64,000 nt of DNA from Shimia sagamensis. Lineage in GTDB: Bacteria > Pseudomonadota > Alphaproteobacteria > Rhodobacterales > Rhodobacteraceae. Both the position numbers and the translations under genes were made by a program. Positions 52,653 through 61,328 of this stretch are shown piece by piece. The stretch is from assembly GCF_900182745.1 (NCBI RefSeq), contig NZ_FXTY01000001.1, positions 744,001-808,000 on the forward strand, in the 5' to 3' direction. How positions within the stretch are numbered: position 1 is the first letter of the stretch; each line of letters opens with the position of its first letter. The notes beneath the pieces were generated by a model. The model did not search any database, was not told where the DNA came from, and saw nothing but the letters and a program-made list of their open reading frames with translations.

Positions 52653-53864
52653 TTAGGTTGGGGACATGCCCCGCAGCCGTTCAGAGCGCCGACGCAGCAG
52701 TTCTACAGTTGCCAGCAGCAGGATTGAGATCCCTACGAGGATTGTCGCCACCGCCAGAATGGTTGGGCTGATTTGCTCACGCAGGCCGGTGAACATCTGC
52801 CATGGCAGTGTTTTCTGACTCGCGGACCCGACAAACAACACCACCACAACTTCGTCAAACGAAGTGATGAAGGCAAACAGGCCACCGGAAATCACACCCG
52901 GCAAGATCAGGGGCATCTGCACCCGGAAGAATGTGGTGACTGGGTTTGCGCCCATGTTGGCTGCTGCGCGGGTGAGCGAGCGGTCAAATCCCACAAGCGT
53001 CGCCGTCACGGTGATGATCACAAACGGAATACCCAAAACAGCGTGGGCCAGCACCACTTTCACATAGCCCACAAAAGTCTTGTTCAGGCCCAAAGTGCCT
53101 TCCATCCAGTTGCCGATGTCGCTGTAGAAAAAGAACATGCCAGTGGCCGAGATGATCAGCGGAACAATCATCGGCGAAATCATGATCGCCATGATGGCGC
53201 GGCGTCCCGGCACGTGGCTCTGGGACAGTCCAATGGCCGCCAAAGTGCCAAGGCTGACCGAGATCACAGTCGCGATGGGGGCAATGATCAACGAGTTTTT
53301 GAAGCTGCGCTGCCATTCGTTGTTGGTGAAGAAGTCTTGATAGTGTTTCAGCGAGTAGCCAGCCGGATCAAGGCGCAGCATTTCTGGTGTGAAGGTGAAG
53401 AAGTCCTGTGCGTTAAACGACAGTGGCATCACCACAAGGATCGGTGTGATCAGGAAAGTGAAGATCGCGCCACAAATCACACGGAAGCTGTAGTGCCACA
53501 GTACCTGTCCTGGTGTCAGATAAGGCAACAGGCGGGCACGATACCGGCCCTCATACAGCCAGTAGCTGAACCATTGGATAAACCAGCCATACAGCAGGCC
53601 AACGATCGCGGCCGCCAGGCCACCAAACAAGAACCCCAGCGCTCCGTAGAGCGCAATGGTGATCCATTTGCCCAGCTTTTCGTTCTTGAGCACAAAGATG
53701 TAGAGCACGGCGCCAATAACAGCCATCAGCGCGCCAATCAGAACGCCCATATAGCCGGAGCCATTAGAGGTGCCGATGAAGAGCCCAAAGAAGCCGCCAG
53801 CGGCTGCCACAATGGGCAGAACCAAAGACATCGGTTTGCGGGAAATCGGAGTGAGTGCAGCCAT
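52653..53864 (-). CDS. ABC transporter permease (PotI-like), enlarged
   Basis: A 403-residue inner-membrane permease. The C-terminal about 270 residues are a PotC/PotI-like domain with the EAA-type loop RAAANMGANPVTTFFRVQMP. About 130 extra N-terminal residues hold extra hydrophobic segments (LVLPIVAAAGGFFGLFIG, VLIGALMAVIGAVLYIFVL, LGFLFGGLAAAIVGLLYGWF). It is the last gene of a four-gene importer on the minus strand, 5 bp after the first permease. A polyamine substrate is likely from context. Confidence 0.85.
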   Translation of the reverse strand: MAALTPISRKPMSLVLPIVAAAGGFFGLFIGTSNGSGYMGVLIGALMAVIGAVLYIFVLKNEKLGKWITIALYGALGFLFGGLAAAIVGLLYGWFIQWFSYWLYEGRYRARLLPYLTPGQVLWHYSFRVICGAIFTFLITPILVVMPLSFNAQDFFTFTPEMLRLDPAGYSLKHYQDFFTNNEWQRSFKNSLIIAPIATVISVSLGTLAAIGLSQSHVPGRRAIMAIMISPMIVPLIISATGMFFFYSDIGNWMEGTLGLNKTFVGYVKVVLAHAVLGIPFVIITVTATLVGFDRSLTRAAANMGANPVTTFFRVQMPLILPGVISGGLFAFITSFDEVVVVLFVGSASQKTLPWQMFTGLREQISPTILAVATILVGISILLLATVELLRRRSERLRGMSPT

Positions 53865-53869
53865 GATTC

Positions 53870-55144
53870 TTATCCCAATTTCACGTTATCGATGCCGACG
53901 ATTTTGTCGTAGCACCAGTAGAGTAGCAGGACGACGCCCAGCAGGATGGTGCCCAACGCTGCCGCAAGACCCCAGTTCAGCGAGCTGGAAATGTGATAGG
54001 CAATCCGGTTGGAGATAAAGACACCTTTGGTGCCGCCCACAATTTCCGGCGTGATGTAGTAGCCGATTGCCAAGATAAACACGAGGATTGAGCCAGCGCC
54101 AATGCCCGGAACCGACAGTGGGAAATACACCCGCCAGAACGCGGTCCAGTTGGTGGCGCCCATAGATTTTGCGGCCCGCAGGTAGGTTGGCTGGATGGTC
54201 TGCATCACCGAATACATCGGCAAGATCATAAACGGCAGCAGGATGTGGGTCATCGCCACAATGGTACCAAACTGGTTGTTGATCATCACCAGGCGAGCGT
54301 CATCCGCCACCAGTCCAATCCAGACCAGCACTTCGTTGATCACCCCCTGTTGCTGCAACATCACTTTCCAGGCGGAGGTTCGCACTAGGAGCGAGGTCCA
54401 GAACGGCAGCAATACCAGGATCATCAGAATATTTGCGGTACGGGCGGGCAGGTTGGCCAAAAGCCACGCCACTGGATAGCCCAACAGAATACAGCTCACC
54501 GTGATCATCAGCGACATGAACAATGTGCGCTGGAACAGCTTGATCAGGATACGTTTGTCTTCCGGCTGCGCCTGTGCCCCCTCTGGGGTGCGCTGCATGT
54601 CGATTGCATTCAGGAAGTAGCCGTTGGTGATCTTCACGGAATGGGTCTTGATCACCGCCCAGGTGGTCACGTCGCCCCATTTCTTGTCGATGTCGATCAG
54701 TTTCTCTTTGAACGGGCCATCAGCGGCCGGATCCAGCTTTTTGATCTTGCGGCCGGATTTCCGGAACAAAGAGGACATGCCGGTGTGTTCGTAGTTGAGG
54801 CGCGTGCCCAACCGTGTGTGCCTTTTGGCATCAATGGCGACCACCATATCTGCAACAAAGGCCGCGTAGAGCGCTTCATCTGGCAATGCGCCGGACTCAG
54901 CATTCCAGTTTTGCAACTCAGCCACTGTCAGCGGCAGTGTTTCGACAACAATTTCATTCTCAACCGACTTGAACAGCATTTTTGCAATCGGGAAAATAAA
55001 GCTGACCATGACAAACACCAGCAAAGGCGCAATCAGCATCAAGGCACGCGTTTTTTGCAAGCGGAGTGCCCGAGCGAGGCTCTTCTTTAGCGGTGTGCCG
55101 TCGGCGGCGAGCACAGGCCCGCTTTGGGAGGTGGCGTCGGTCAT
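53870..55144 (-). CDS. ABC transporter permease (PotH-like), with large periplasmic insert
   Basis: A 424-residue permease. After a first helix (ALMLIAPLLVFVMVSFIFPI) come about 140 mostly hydrophilic residues (ENEIVVETLPLTVAELQNWN to about ITNGYFLNAIDMQR) before the usual five helices with the EAA-type loop RAAKSMGATNWTAFWRVYFP. Standard PotH proteins are about 290 residues, so the insert is a distinctive feature. GGGGACA precedes the ATG. It pairs with the enlarged permease at 52653. Confidence 0.86.
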   Translation of the reverse strand: MTDATSQSGPVLAADGTPLKKSLARALRLQKTRALMLIAPLLVFVMVSFIFPIAKMLFKSVENEIVVETLPLTVAELQNWNAESGALPDEALYAAFVADMVVAIDAKRHTRLGTRLNYEHTGMSSLFRKSGRKIKKLDPAADGPFKEKLIDIDKKWGDVTTWAVIKTHSVKITNGYFLNAIDMQRTPEGAQAQPEDKRILIKLFQRTLFMSLMITVSCILLGYPVAWLLANLPARTANILMILVLLPFWTSLLVRTSAWKVMLQQQGVINEVLVWIGLVADDARLVMINNQFGTIVAMTHILLPFMILPMYSVMQTIQPTYLRAAKSMGATNWTAFWRVYFPLSVPGIGAGSILVFILAIGYYITPEIVGGTKGVFISNRIAYHISSSLNWGLAAALGTILLGVVLLLYWCYDKIVGIDNVKLG

Positions 55145-55202
55145 AATGTCCCCGTTTTGTCTCACATGTCAGGCTTATGTGACGCCCGATCTTTTGTGGA
55201 GA

Positions 55203-55229
55203 AACAGGGCCGCCCAATGCGGCCCTGTT
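55203..55229 (-). other. Stem-loop after the binding-protein gene
   Basis: Eleven-bp perfect stem AACAGGGCCGC/GCGGCCCTGTT with a 5-nt loop and no T-run. It is placed as such hairpins often are to protect the abundant binding-protein message and lower permease expression. Confidence 0.6.
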
Positions 55230-55248
55230 CTAGTCTTGCTAAGCGGAC

Positions 55249-56337
55249 TTATTTCGCCAGCCACGCCTGGAATTTGGCGTCGATGTCGTCACGGTAGTCA
55301 GCCCAGAACTCGTAGTTGTACAGGAAGGTGTTCTGCGCGTTGTTAGGATCCGTTGGCATGTGTGGTGCCATATCGATGCCCAGTTCCGCGTGCTTACCAA
55401 CCAGCGGTGCAGAAGATGCGCGTGCTGGACCGTAAGAGATGTACTTCGCCTGATCCGCCAGACGCTGTGTGTCTGTTGCGAACATGATGTAGTCCAGTGC
55501 CTGTGCTTTGCGCTCATCAGACAGACCAGCTGGAATGATCCAACCGTCAAGGTCAAACACCTGCGCGTCCCACAGCATAGCAACCGGCTGTTTCTGCTCT
55601 TCGATCACAGCAAACAAACGGCCGTTGTAGGTGGAGCCCATCACAACTTCACCGTCAGCCAAAAGCTGAGGAGTGTCGGCGCCAGCGGACCACCAGATCA
55701 CGTCGTCTTTGATGGTGCCGAGTTTGGCGAGCGCTTTGTCTTGACCTTCTGGAGTGGCCAGAACGTCATACACGTCGCCTTTTGCAACGCCGTCACAGAG
55801 CAGAGCCCATTCCATGTTGTTGATTGGACGCTTTTCCAGCGCGCGCTTGCCAGGATAAGCTTCGGTGTCAAACACGTCACAAATGGTGGATGGCGCTGTG
55901 TCACCTACCAGATCGGTGCGGTAGCCGAATGTGGTGGAGTATACGATCTGCGGGATAAAGCAGTCCGATACCAGCAGGTCGCCAAAGTCTTCAGATGCGG
56001 AAGTGCCATCCGGCGCAGCGGCCAGTTGGGTGTCTGCGTCGATTTCCATCGCCAGACCTTCGTCACACAGACGGATCGCGTCCGCGGCCACAACGTCGAC
56101 AACATCCCATGTCACGTTGCCAGCTTCGTTCATTGCGCGCAGCTTGGCCACGGCTTCCGCAGAACTGTCGTCGTTGATGATGGTCACGCCGGATTTCGCG
56201 GAGTAGGGCTCGTGGTACGCTTTCAGTTGCGACTTAGAATAAGCGCCGCCCCAGGATACGATGGTCATTTCTTGCGCCATGGCGGCAGGTGCCACCAGTG
56301 CGGTTGTGACGGCGAGAGCTGTCAGCTTGGTTTTCAT
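55249..56337 (-). CDS. ABC transporter substrate-binding protein (spermidine/putrescine type)
   Basis: A 362-residue periplasmic protein with a signal peptide ending near AMA (about residue 21), then MTIVSWGGAYSKSQLKAYHE, WDVVDVVAADAIRLCDEGLA and MGSTYNGRLFAVIEEQKQPV. It has the PotD/PotF-type fold and delivers the ligand to the permeases behind it. AAGGAG precedes the ATG. The conserved acidic residues for polyamine binding were not assigned one by one. It has four Cys residues in the mature form. Confidence 0.87.
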   Translation of the reverse strand: MKTKLTALAVTTALVAPAAMAQEMTIVSWGGAYSKSQLKAYHEPYSAKSGVTIINDDSSAEAVAKLRAMNEAGNVTWDVVDVVAADAIRLCDEGLAMEIDADTQLAAAPDGTSASEDFGDLLVSDCFIPQIVYSTTFGYRTDLVGDTAPSTICDVFDTEAYPGKRALEKRPINNMEWALLCDGVAKGDVYDVLATPEGQDKALAKLGTIKDDVIWWSAGADTPQLLADGEVVMGSTYNGRLFAVIEEQKQPVAMLWDAQVFDLDGWIIPAGLSDERKAQALDYIMFATDTQRLADQAKYISYGPARASSAPLVGKHAELGIDMAPHMPTDPNNAQNTFLYNYEFWADYRDDIDAKFQAWLAK

Positions 56338-56417
56338 TGGATACACTCCTTGTTGAATTCTTTAGTTTTGTTCTTTTTAAGTCCGGATCTTACGCCCGGT
56401 TTGTGTGCGCCAGCCTA

Positions 56418-57521
56418 TTAGGCGTCCAGTGCACGGCAATCATCAGGCAACCAGCCAATTTCGATCTGCTGACCCGGTGTGAGCCGCTCTACGTCCGGCG
56501 CATTTCGGGTTTTGATGACAAACTCATCATTGCCCGCCACCGACAGACGCGTGCGGAAGATATCACCCATGTAGATGAACTCTTTGACTTCTGCTTTCAG
56601 CGTGTGCGCGCCTTCTTGAATACGGTCTTTGTTGTATTCAACGCGCTCCGGACGAATCGATACGCGAGTGCGTGCGCCAGGTTTCACACTCTCATGCACA
56701 GGCTTACAGTCGATCAATTCGCCGTCATCCAGTTCAACAATTGCAATGCCGTTGTTGATCTCTTTGACCACACCTTCCAGCGTGTTGTTCTCACCGATGA
56801 ACTGCGCCACAAAGCTGTTTTGTGGGTTTTCATACAGCGTGTCCGGCGGATCCAATTGCTGAATGCGGCCATCGTCAAACACCGCCACGCGGTCCGACAT
56901 GGTCAGCGCTTCAGTCTGATCGTGGGTCACATAAACTGTGGTGATGCCCAGATTGTGGGCCAAATTGGTGATCTCAAACTGCATTTTTTCGCGCAGCTGT
57001 TTGTCGAGCGCGCCCAGCGGTTCGTCCATCAGCACCAATTCGGGTTCAAACACCAGCGCCCGCGCCAGTGCGATTCGCTGTTGCTGACCACCAGAGAGTT
57101 GGGCGGGGCGGCGGCCGCCAAAGGCGCCCATTTCCACCATGTCCAACGCGCGTTTGATTTTCTCTTCGCGCACGCTCTTGCCCATCTTACGCACTTCCAA
57201 TGGGAAGCTTAGGTTCTCGGCAATCGTCATATGCGGGAACAGCGCGTAGTTCTGGAACACCATGCCGATGCCGCGTTTGTGCGGTGGAATGTTGTTGATG
57301 GAGGTGCCACCAAGGCGAATGTCGCCATGTGTCGCCGTTTCAAAGCCCGCCAACATCATAAGGCAAGTTGTCTTGCCAGAGCCGGATGGGCCCAACATTG
57401 TCAGAAATTCGCCTCGCGGCAGGCTTAGGTTCAGATCTTTGACGACGAGGGTCTCACCGTCATAGCTCTTTTGCACGCGGTCGAATTCGACAAACGCGTC
57501 GTTAGATGCACTATCAGCCAA
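56418..57521 (-). CDS. ABC transporter ATP-binding protein (PotA-like)
   Basis: A 367-residue ATPase starting with TTG (MADSASNDAFVEFDRVQKSY), which has GGGAG 7 bp upstream and is preferred over longer frames. Walker A is GPSGSGKT (44–51), signature LSGGQQQRIALARAL and Walker B LVLMDEPLGALD. The C-terminal about 110 residues are a TOBE domain (VSIRPERVEYNKDRI). It energises the importer encoded by the three following genes. The TGATCAAAT site lies about 175 bp upstream. Confidence 0.9.
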   Translation of the reverse strand: MADSASNDAFVEFDRVQKSYDGETLVVKDLNLSLPRGEFLTMLGPSGSGKTTCLMMLAGFETATHGDIRLGGTSINNIPPHKRGIGMVFQNYALFPHMTIAENLSFPLEVRKMGKSVREEKIKRALDMVEMGAFGGRRPAQLSGGQQQRIALARALVFEPELVLMDEPLGALDKQLREKMQFEITNLAHNLGITTVYVTHDQTEALTMSDRVAVFDDGRIQQLDPPDTLYENPQNSFVAQFIGENNTLEGVVKEINNGIAIVELDDGELIDCKPVHESVKPGARTRVSIRPERVEYNKDRIQEGAHTLKAEVKEFIYMGDIFRTRLSVAGNDEFVIKTRNAPDVERLTPGQQIEIGWLPDDCRALDA

Positions 57522-57692
57522 TAATCGGCTCCCTGTGTTGTCGGTCGGCAGATTTGCTCTGCTCGTCTGTCTCAAGTGTAACCACACCTGAGCTTGAATG
57601 CGCAAGCCAGCATTCCGTATGGGAAAGTCTGGCAGCCAATTGGTAGGGTCGGCGTCTATTTGCGACACTTCGATGACGATTTTCGCCAATTA

Positions 57693-57701
57693 TGATCAAA
57701 T
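57693..57701 (-). promoter_or_regulatory. TGATCAAAT site A, before the first polyamine importer
   Basis: Core TGATCAAAT (plus-strand reading) within an AT-rich stretch. The same core is found at 59293 and 60109, so all three polyamine transcription units have it. Confidence 0.5.
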
Positions 57702-57773
57702 GGTAAAGCCATAAGTCTGCAAAACGCCAAAGTTTTTCCACCCAAAGATGCAAAGCCTCCGCTAGAGCGGACA

Positions 57774-57803
57774 ATAAAAAAACCCGGAGCGCTGCTCCGG
57801 GTT
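57774..57803 (-). terminator. Intrinsic terminator after the aminotransferase gene
   Basis: Ten-bp stem AACCCGGAGC/GCTCCGGGTT with a 3-nt loop; on the minus strand it is followed by TTTTTATT. It ends the aminotransferase transcript before the importer promoter. Confidence 0.9.
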
Positions 57804-57830
57804 GATCAATTGTGCGCAAAGATTAGGCAC

Positions 57831-59219
57831 TTATTCAAAGAGCCCTTCGGATTTGATTTGCTCGAGGGTCTGATCCAGTGCGCGAGTCGCCCGCTCGATC
57901 AGCATGTCGATGTCGTCACTGGTCATCACCAGAGGCGGTGAAATGATCATGCGATCGCCGACGTGACGCATCACCAGATTGTTGCCAAAACAGTGCTCGC
58001 GGCATTTGTAACCAACGGTGCCGGCTTCTGCGGCGAAAGCTGCGCGGGTGGCTTTGTTTGGGGTGAGCACAATGCTGCCCATCATGCCAACGATATTGGC
58101 TTCCCCCACCAGCGGATGATCGGCCAAAGCCTCCCATTTCTCTTTAAGGTACGGCGCCACATCGTCGCGTACATGCTCGACAATTTTCTCTTCTTCGATA
58201 ATGCGCAGGTTCTCAAGCGCCACCGCGCAGGACACAGGGTGACCGGAGTAAGTGTAGCCATGGTTGAACTCTGTGGCGGCAACAACTTCAGCCACTTCAT
58301 CGCAGACAATGCTACCGCCAATGGGCGCATATCCAGACGACAGGCCTTTGGCGATCGACATGATGTGCGGCTTGATGCCAACGGTCTGGCTGCCAAACCA
58401 GTTGCCGGTGCGGCCAAAGCCACAGATCACTTCGTCCGCAATCAGCAGAATTTCATATTTGTCGCAGATGCGCTGGATTTCTGGCCAATAGGTTGTTGGT
58501 GGCACAATGACACCACCCGCGCCTTGAATCGGTTCAGCAATAAAAGCTGCCACGCGGTCTTCACCCAGCTCCAGAATCGCTTCTTCCAGCTCTTGCGCGC
58601 GCTGCAGGCCAAACTCTTCCGGCGACATGTCACCGCCCTCAGCCCACCAGTTTGGTTGGTTGATGTGGTGAATGTCGGGGATTGGTAGGCTGCCTTGTTG
58701 ATGCATCGGCACCATGCCGCCCAGGCTTGCGCCAGCCACGGTCGAGCCGTGATAGGCATTTTTGCGGCTGATAAAGACGGTCTTGGAAGGTTTGCCTTTG
58801 GCGGACCAATAGTGGCGCACCAAACGCAGGTTGGTGTCATTGGCTTCCGAGCCAGACCCGGCATAAAACACGTGGTTCAAATCGCCCGGCGCCAGCTCTG
58901 CCAACTTTGCTGACAATGCAATCACCGGCACATGGGTGGTTTTGAAAAACGTGTTGTAATAGGGCAGCTCGCGCATTTGCCGCGCCGCCACGTCTGCCAG
59001 CTCTTCGCGGCCGTAGCCGATGTTCACACACCAAAGACCCGCCATGGCATCCAGAATTTGCGCACCTTCACTGTCCGTCAGCGTCACGCCTTTGGCTTGG
59101 GTGATCACCCGCGCGCCAGTATCGAGAAAGTCGTTCTGAGTAGAGAACGGGTGCATGTGGTGCGCCACATCCAGCGCTTGTAGCTCCGCAGTGGGCAGGT
59201 GATTGGTGATCGCGTTCAT
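57831..59219 (-). CDS. Class III aminotransferase (putrescine–pyruvate type, SpuC-like)
   Basis: A 462-residue PLP enzyme with HVFYAGSGSEANDTNLRLVR, SRKNAYHGSTVAGASLGGM, LLIADEVICGFGRTGNWFGS and the PLP lysine in SIAKGLSSGYAPIGG. Sequence and the neighbouring polyamine uptake genes suggest deamination of putrescine or another diamine with pyruvate as acceptor. Beta-alanine or taurine transaminases are close relatives, so the substrate is inferred. GAGG precedes the ATG. It is monocistronic, with site B 75 bp upstream. Confidence 0.87.
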   Translation of the reverse strand: MNAITNHLPTAELQALDVAHHMHPFSTQNDFLDTGARVITQAKGVTLTDSEGAQILDAMAGLWCVNIGYGREELADVAARQMRELPYYNTFFKTTHVPVIALSAKLAELAPGDLNHVFYAGSGSEANDTNLRLVRHYWSAKGKPSKTVFISRKNAYHGSTVAGASLGGMVPMHQQGSLPIPDIHHINQPNWWAEGGDMSPEEFGLQRAQELEEAILELGEDRVAAFIAEPIQGAGGVIVPPTTYWPEIQRICDKYEILLIADEVICGFGRTGNWFGSQTVGIKPHIMSIAKGLSSGYAPIGGSIVCDEVAEVVAATEFNHGYTYSGHPVSCAVALENLRIIEEEKIVEHVRDDVAPYLKEKWEALADHPLVGEANIVGMMGSIVLTPNKATRAAFAAEAGTVGYKCREHCFGNNLVMRHVGDRMIISPPLVMTSDDIDMLIERATRALDQTLEQIKSEGLFE

Positions 59220-59292
59220 GGCTAACCTCGCAACAGAATCAGGGTGGGTAAAACGGCCAAATCACCGCTTCACATCTCTTACCACAAAAATA

Positions 59293-59301
59293 TGATCAAA
59301 T
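59293..59301 (-). promoter_or_regulatory. TGATCAAAT site B, before the aminotransferase
   Basis: TGATCAAAT within TATGATCAAATTCTG, about 75 bp before the aminotransferase start and just after the GntR gene end. It is the closest copy to a regulated gene. Confidence 0.55.
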
Positions 59302-59306
59302 TCTGA

Positions 59307-60023
59307 TTAGTCAATCGTGTCGCTAAAAGCAGTGCCATCCAACAGCGCTTCGCGGATTTGTTCCATGCCCTGAACCACGTCTTCACGCATGGCATCAGCC
59401 GCAGATTGCGCATCTTTGGCCTTTAGGGCAGCCAATGCAGTCTTGTGATTATCGGGCAAATTCTGTGTGCCCATGCGCCCACAGACCACCCGCATCGACG
59501 GCCCGAATCGTAGCCACACACTGTTGGCAACATCCAAAAGAACCGGGGCGTTTGCGATCGCATACAGCTTGGCGTGAAACGCGAAGTTCTGACGCAGATA
59601 GGCTGAAACGTCTCCACGGGTGATGGCGTCATCCAGCCGCGCATCAATCGTTTCCAACGCGGTGATTTCCTCGGGTGTGATCTTTTCTGCCGCCTGTGAC
59701 GCCAGTCGCGATTCCACTGTTTCCCTTAGGAAAATAAGGTCATCAATGGCATCCACGGTCATCATGGGAACCACCACCCGCCGGTTGCCTCGAAACTCCA
59801 GTGCGCCTTCGCTGGTCAAGCGGCGAATCGCTTCGCGTATGGGGGTCATGCCTGCGCCGGTCCGTTCGATCAAACCCTGGATGGTGACCGCCTGACCCGG
59901 CGCTAATTCGCCAAACAGCACCGCATCGCGCAATTGCGCGTAAACCTGCTGATGCACCGGGACGCGAGTCGCGTTTTCGTCGCTGTGTTCAAAACCTTGT
60001 CCCAATTTTCCAGTGCCTTCCAT
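59307..60023 (-). CDS. GntR family regulator (FCD type)
   Basis: A 238-residue regulator: N-terminal winged helix (VHQQVYAQLRDAVLFGELAP, GAGMTPIREAIRRLTSEGAL) and a helical FCD effector domain with FLRETVESRLASQAAEKITP and NFAFHAKLYAIANAP. Effector unknown; context suggests a polyamine or its breakdown product. It is divergent from potF, and site C lies in the shared promoter. The ATG has a weak site, GAGGA 13 bp upstream. Confidence 0.87.
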   Translation of the reverse strand: MEGTGKLGQGFEHSDENATRVPVHQQVYAQLRDAVLFGELAPGQAVTIQGLIERTGAGMTPIREAIRRLTSEGALEFRGNRRVVVPMMTVDAIDDLIFLRETVESRLASQAAEKITPEEITALETIDARLDDAITRGDVSAYLRQNFAFHAKLYAIANAPVLLDVANSVWLRFGPSMRVVCGRMGTQNLPDNHKTALAALKAKDAQSAADAMREDVVQGMEQIREALLDGTAFSDTID

Positions 60024-60108
60024 TTGTGCAAACCAATCCTCAATGCGATGTGCTAGAACGTATAATCATCGGCAAAATGCACAAGCATATTGCCATAACG
60101 CAAAAACT

Positions 60109-60117
60109 TGATCAAAT
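60109..60117 (+). promoter_or_regulatory. TGATCAAAT site C, between GntR and potF
   Basis: TTGATCAAATTAATC contains the perfect core palindrome TTGATCAA, in the divergent promoter region about 55 bp before potF and 90 bp before the GntR gene. This allows joint control of both. Confidence 0.6.
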
Positions 60118-60170
60118 TAATCTCACAGAACGCGACCGGGTCGAAGCCCGGCGTCCAACGGGAGAACATC

Positions 60171-61256
60171 ATGAAGACATCCTTCATCGCACTCGCGGCC
60201 ACCATGGCACTTGGCGCAACTGCTGCCACTGCCGAAGAGGTCCGTGTCTATAACTGGTCCGATTACATTGACGAAGCGCTGCTGGCGAAGTTTCAGGACG
60301 AAACCGGCATCAAGCTGATCTACGATGTGTTTGACAGCAACGATGTGCTGGAAACAAAAATGCTGGCGGGCAACTCCGGCTATGACGTGGTTGTGCCATC
60401 AGGCACCTTCCTGCAGCGACAGATTTCTGCTGGCGCTTTCCAGAAGCTGGACAAGTCCAAACTGGGCAATGCGGGCAATATGTGGGACGTGATCGCAGAC
60501 CGCACTTCCAGCTATGACCCCGGCAATGAATACTCCATCAACTACATGTGGGGCACCACCGGCATTGGCGTGAACGTCAACAAAGTGAAAGAAGTGCTCG
60601 GCGAAGATGCCCCCATTGGCTCCCTCGCGCTGATCTTTGATCCGGCCAATATGGAAAAACTCGCTTCCTGTGGCGTGCATGTGCTGGATGCGTCGGATGA
60701 GATGATCCCGGCCGCGCTGGCCTATCTGGGCGAAGATCCTGACAGCCACGACAAAGACGTGATTGCCAAAGCAGAGCCGCTGTTTACCGCGATTGCGCCT
60801 TACATTCAGAAGTTCCACAGCTCCGAGTACATCAACGGTTTGGCAAACGGTGACATCTGTGTGGCTGTTGGCTGGTCTGGCGACATTCTTCAGGCGCGGG
60901 ATCGTGCTTACGAAGCGGAAAATGGCGTCGAAATTGCCTACAATGCCCCATCTGAGGGTGCGCTGATGTGGTTTGACCAAATGGCCATCCCCGTGGATGC
61001 ACCAAACTCTGAGGCTGCGCACAAGTTCCTGAACTTCATCATGGATGCGCAGAACATGGCAGACGCCTCCAACTACGTTTACTACGCCAACGGCAACAAG
61101 GCGTCGCAGCCGCTGTTGGAAGAAGACGTGATTGGCGATCCGGCGATTTATCCGGACGAAGCCACTCTTGAAAACCTCTACACCACCTCGCCTTACCCGC
61201 CAAAGGTTCAGCGCGTCGTGACCCGTATGTGGACCAAAATCAAATCAGGCACCTAA
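60171..61256 (+). CDS. potF: Putrescine-type ABC transporter substrate-binding protein
   Basis: A 361-residue periplasmic protein with signal peptide MKTSFIALAATMALGATAAT (cleaved near residue 22), then EVRVYNWSDYIDEALLAKFQ, YDVVVPSGTFLQRQISAGAF, YMWGTTGIGVNVNKVKE and DICVAVGWSGDILQARD, a strong match to PotF/PotD proteins. The conserved WSDY near the start and the acidic ligand residues support polyamine binding. GGAGA precedes the ATG. It is the first gene of a potFGHI set. Confidence 0.92.
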   Translation: MKTSFIALAATMALGATAATAEEVRVYNWSDYIDEALLAKFQDETGIKLIYDVFDSNDVLETKMLAGNSGYDVVVPSGTFLQRQISAGAFQKLDKSKLGNAGNMWDVIADRTSSYDPGNEYSINYMWGTTGIGVNVNKVKEVLGEDAPIGSLALIFDPANMEKLASCGVHVLDASDEMIPAALAYLGEDPDSHDKDVIAKAEPLFTAIAPYIQKFHSSEYINGLANGDICVAVGWSGDILQARDRAYEAENGVEIAYNAPSEGALMWFDQMAIPVDAPNSEAAHKFLNFIMDAQNMADASNYVYYANGNKASQPLLEEDVIGDPAIYPDEATLENLYTTSPYPPKVQRVVTRMWTKIKSGT

Positions 61257-61270
61257 GCCGGATTTATCCG

Positions 61271-61295
61271 GGCTCGCGCGGCCATCGCGCGAGCC
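61271..61295 (+). other. Stem-loop between potF and potG
   Basis: Ten-bp perfect stem GGCTCGCGCG/CGCGCGAGCC with a 5-nt loop, followed by TAATTTG rather than a T-run. It mirrors the position of the hairpin at 55203–55229 and probably sets the ratio of binding protein to transporter. Confidence 0.65.
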
Positions 61296-61328
61296 TAATT
61301 TGACTCTCGAACACTCTCGGAGACCGCC

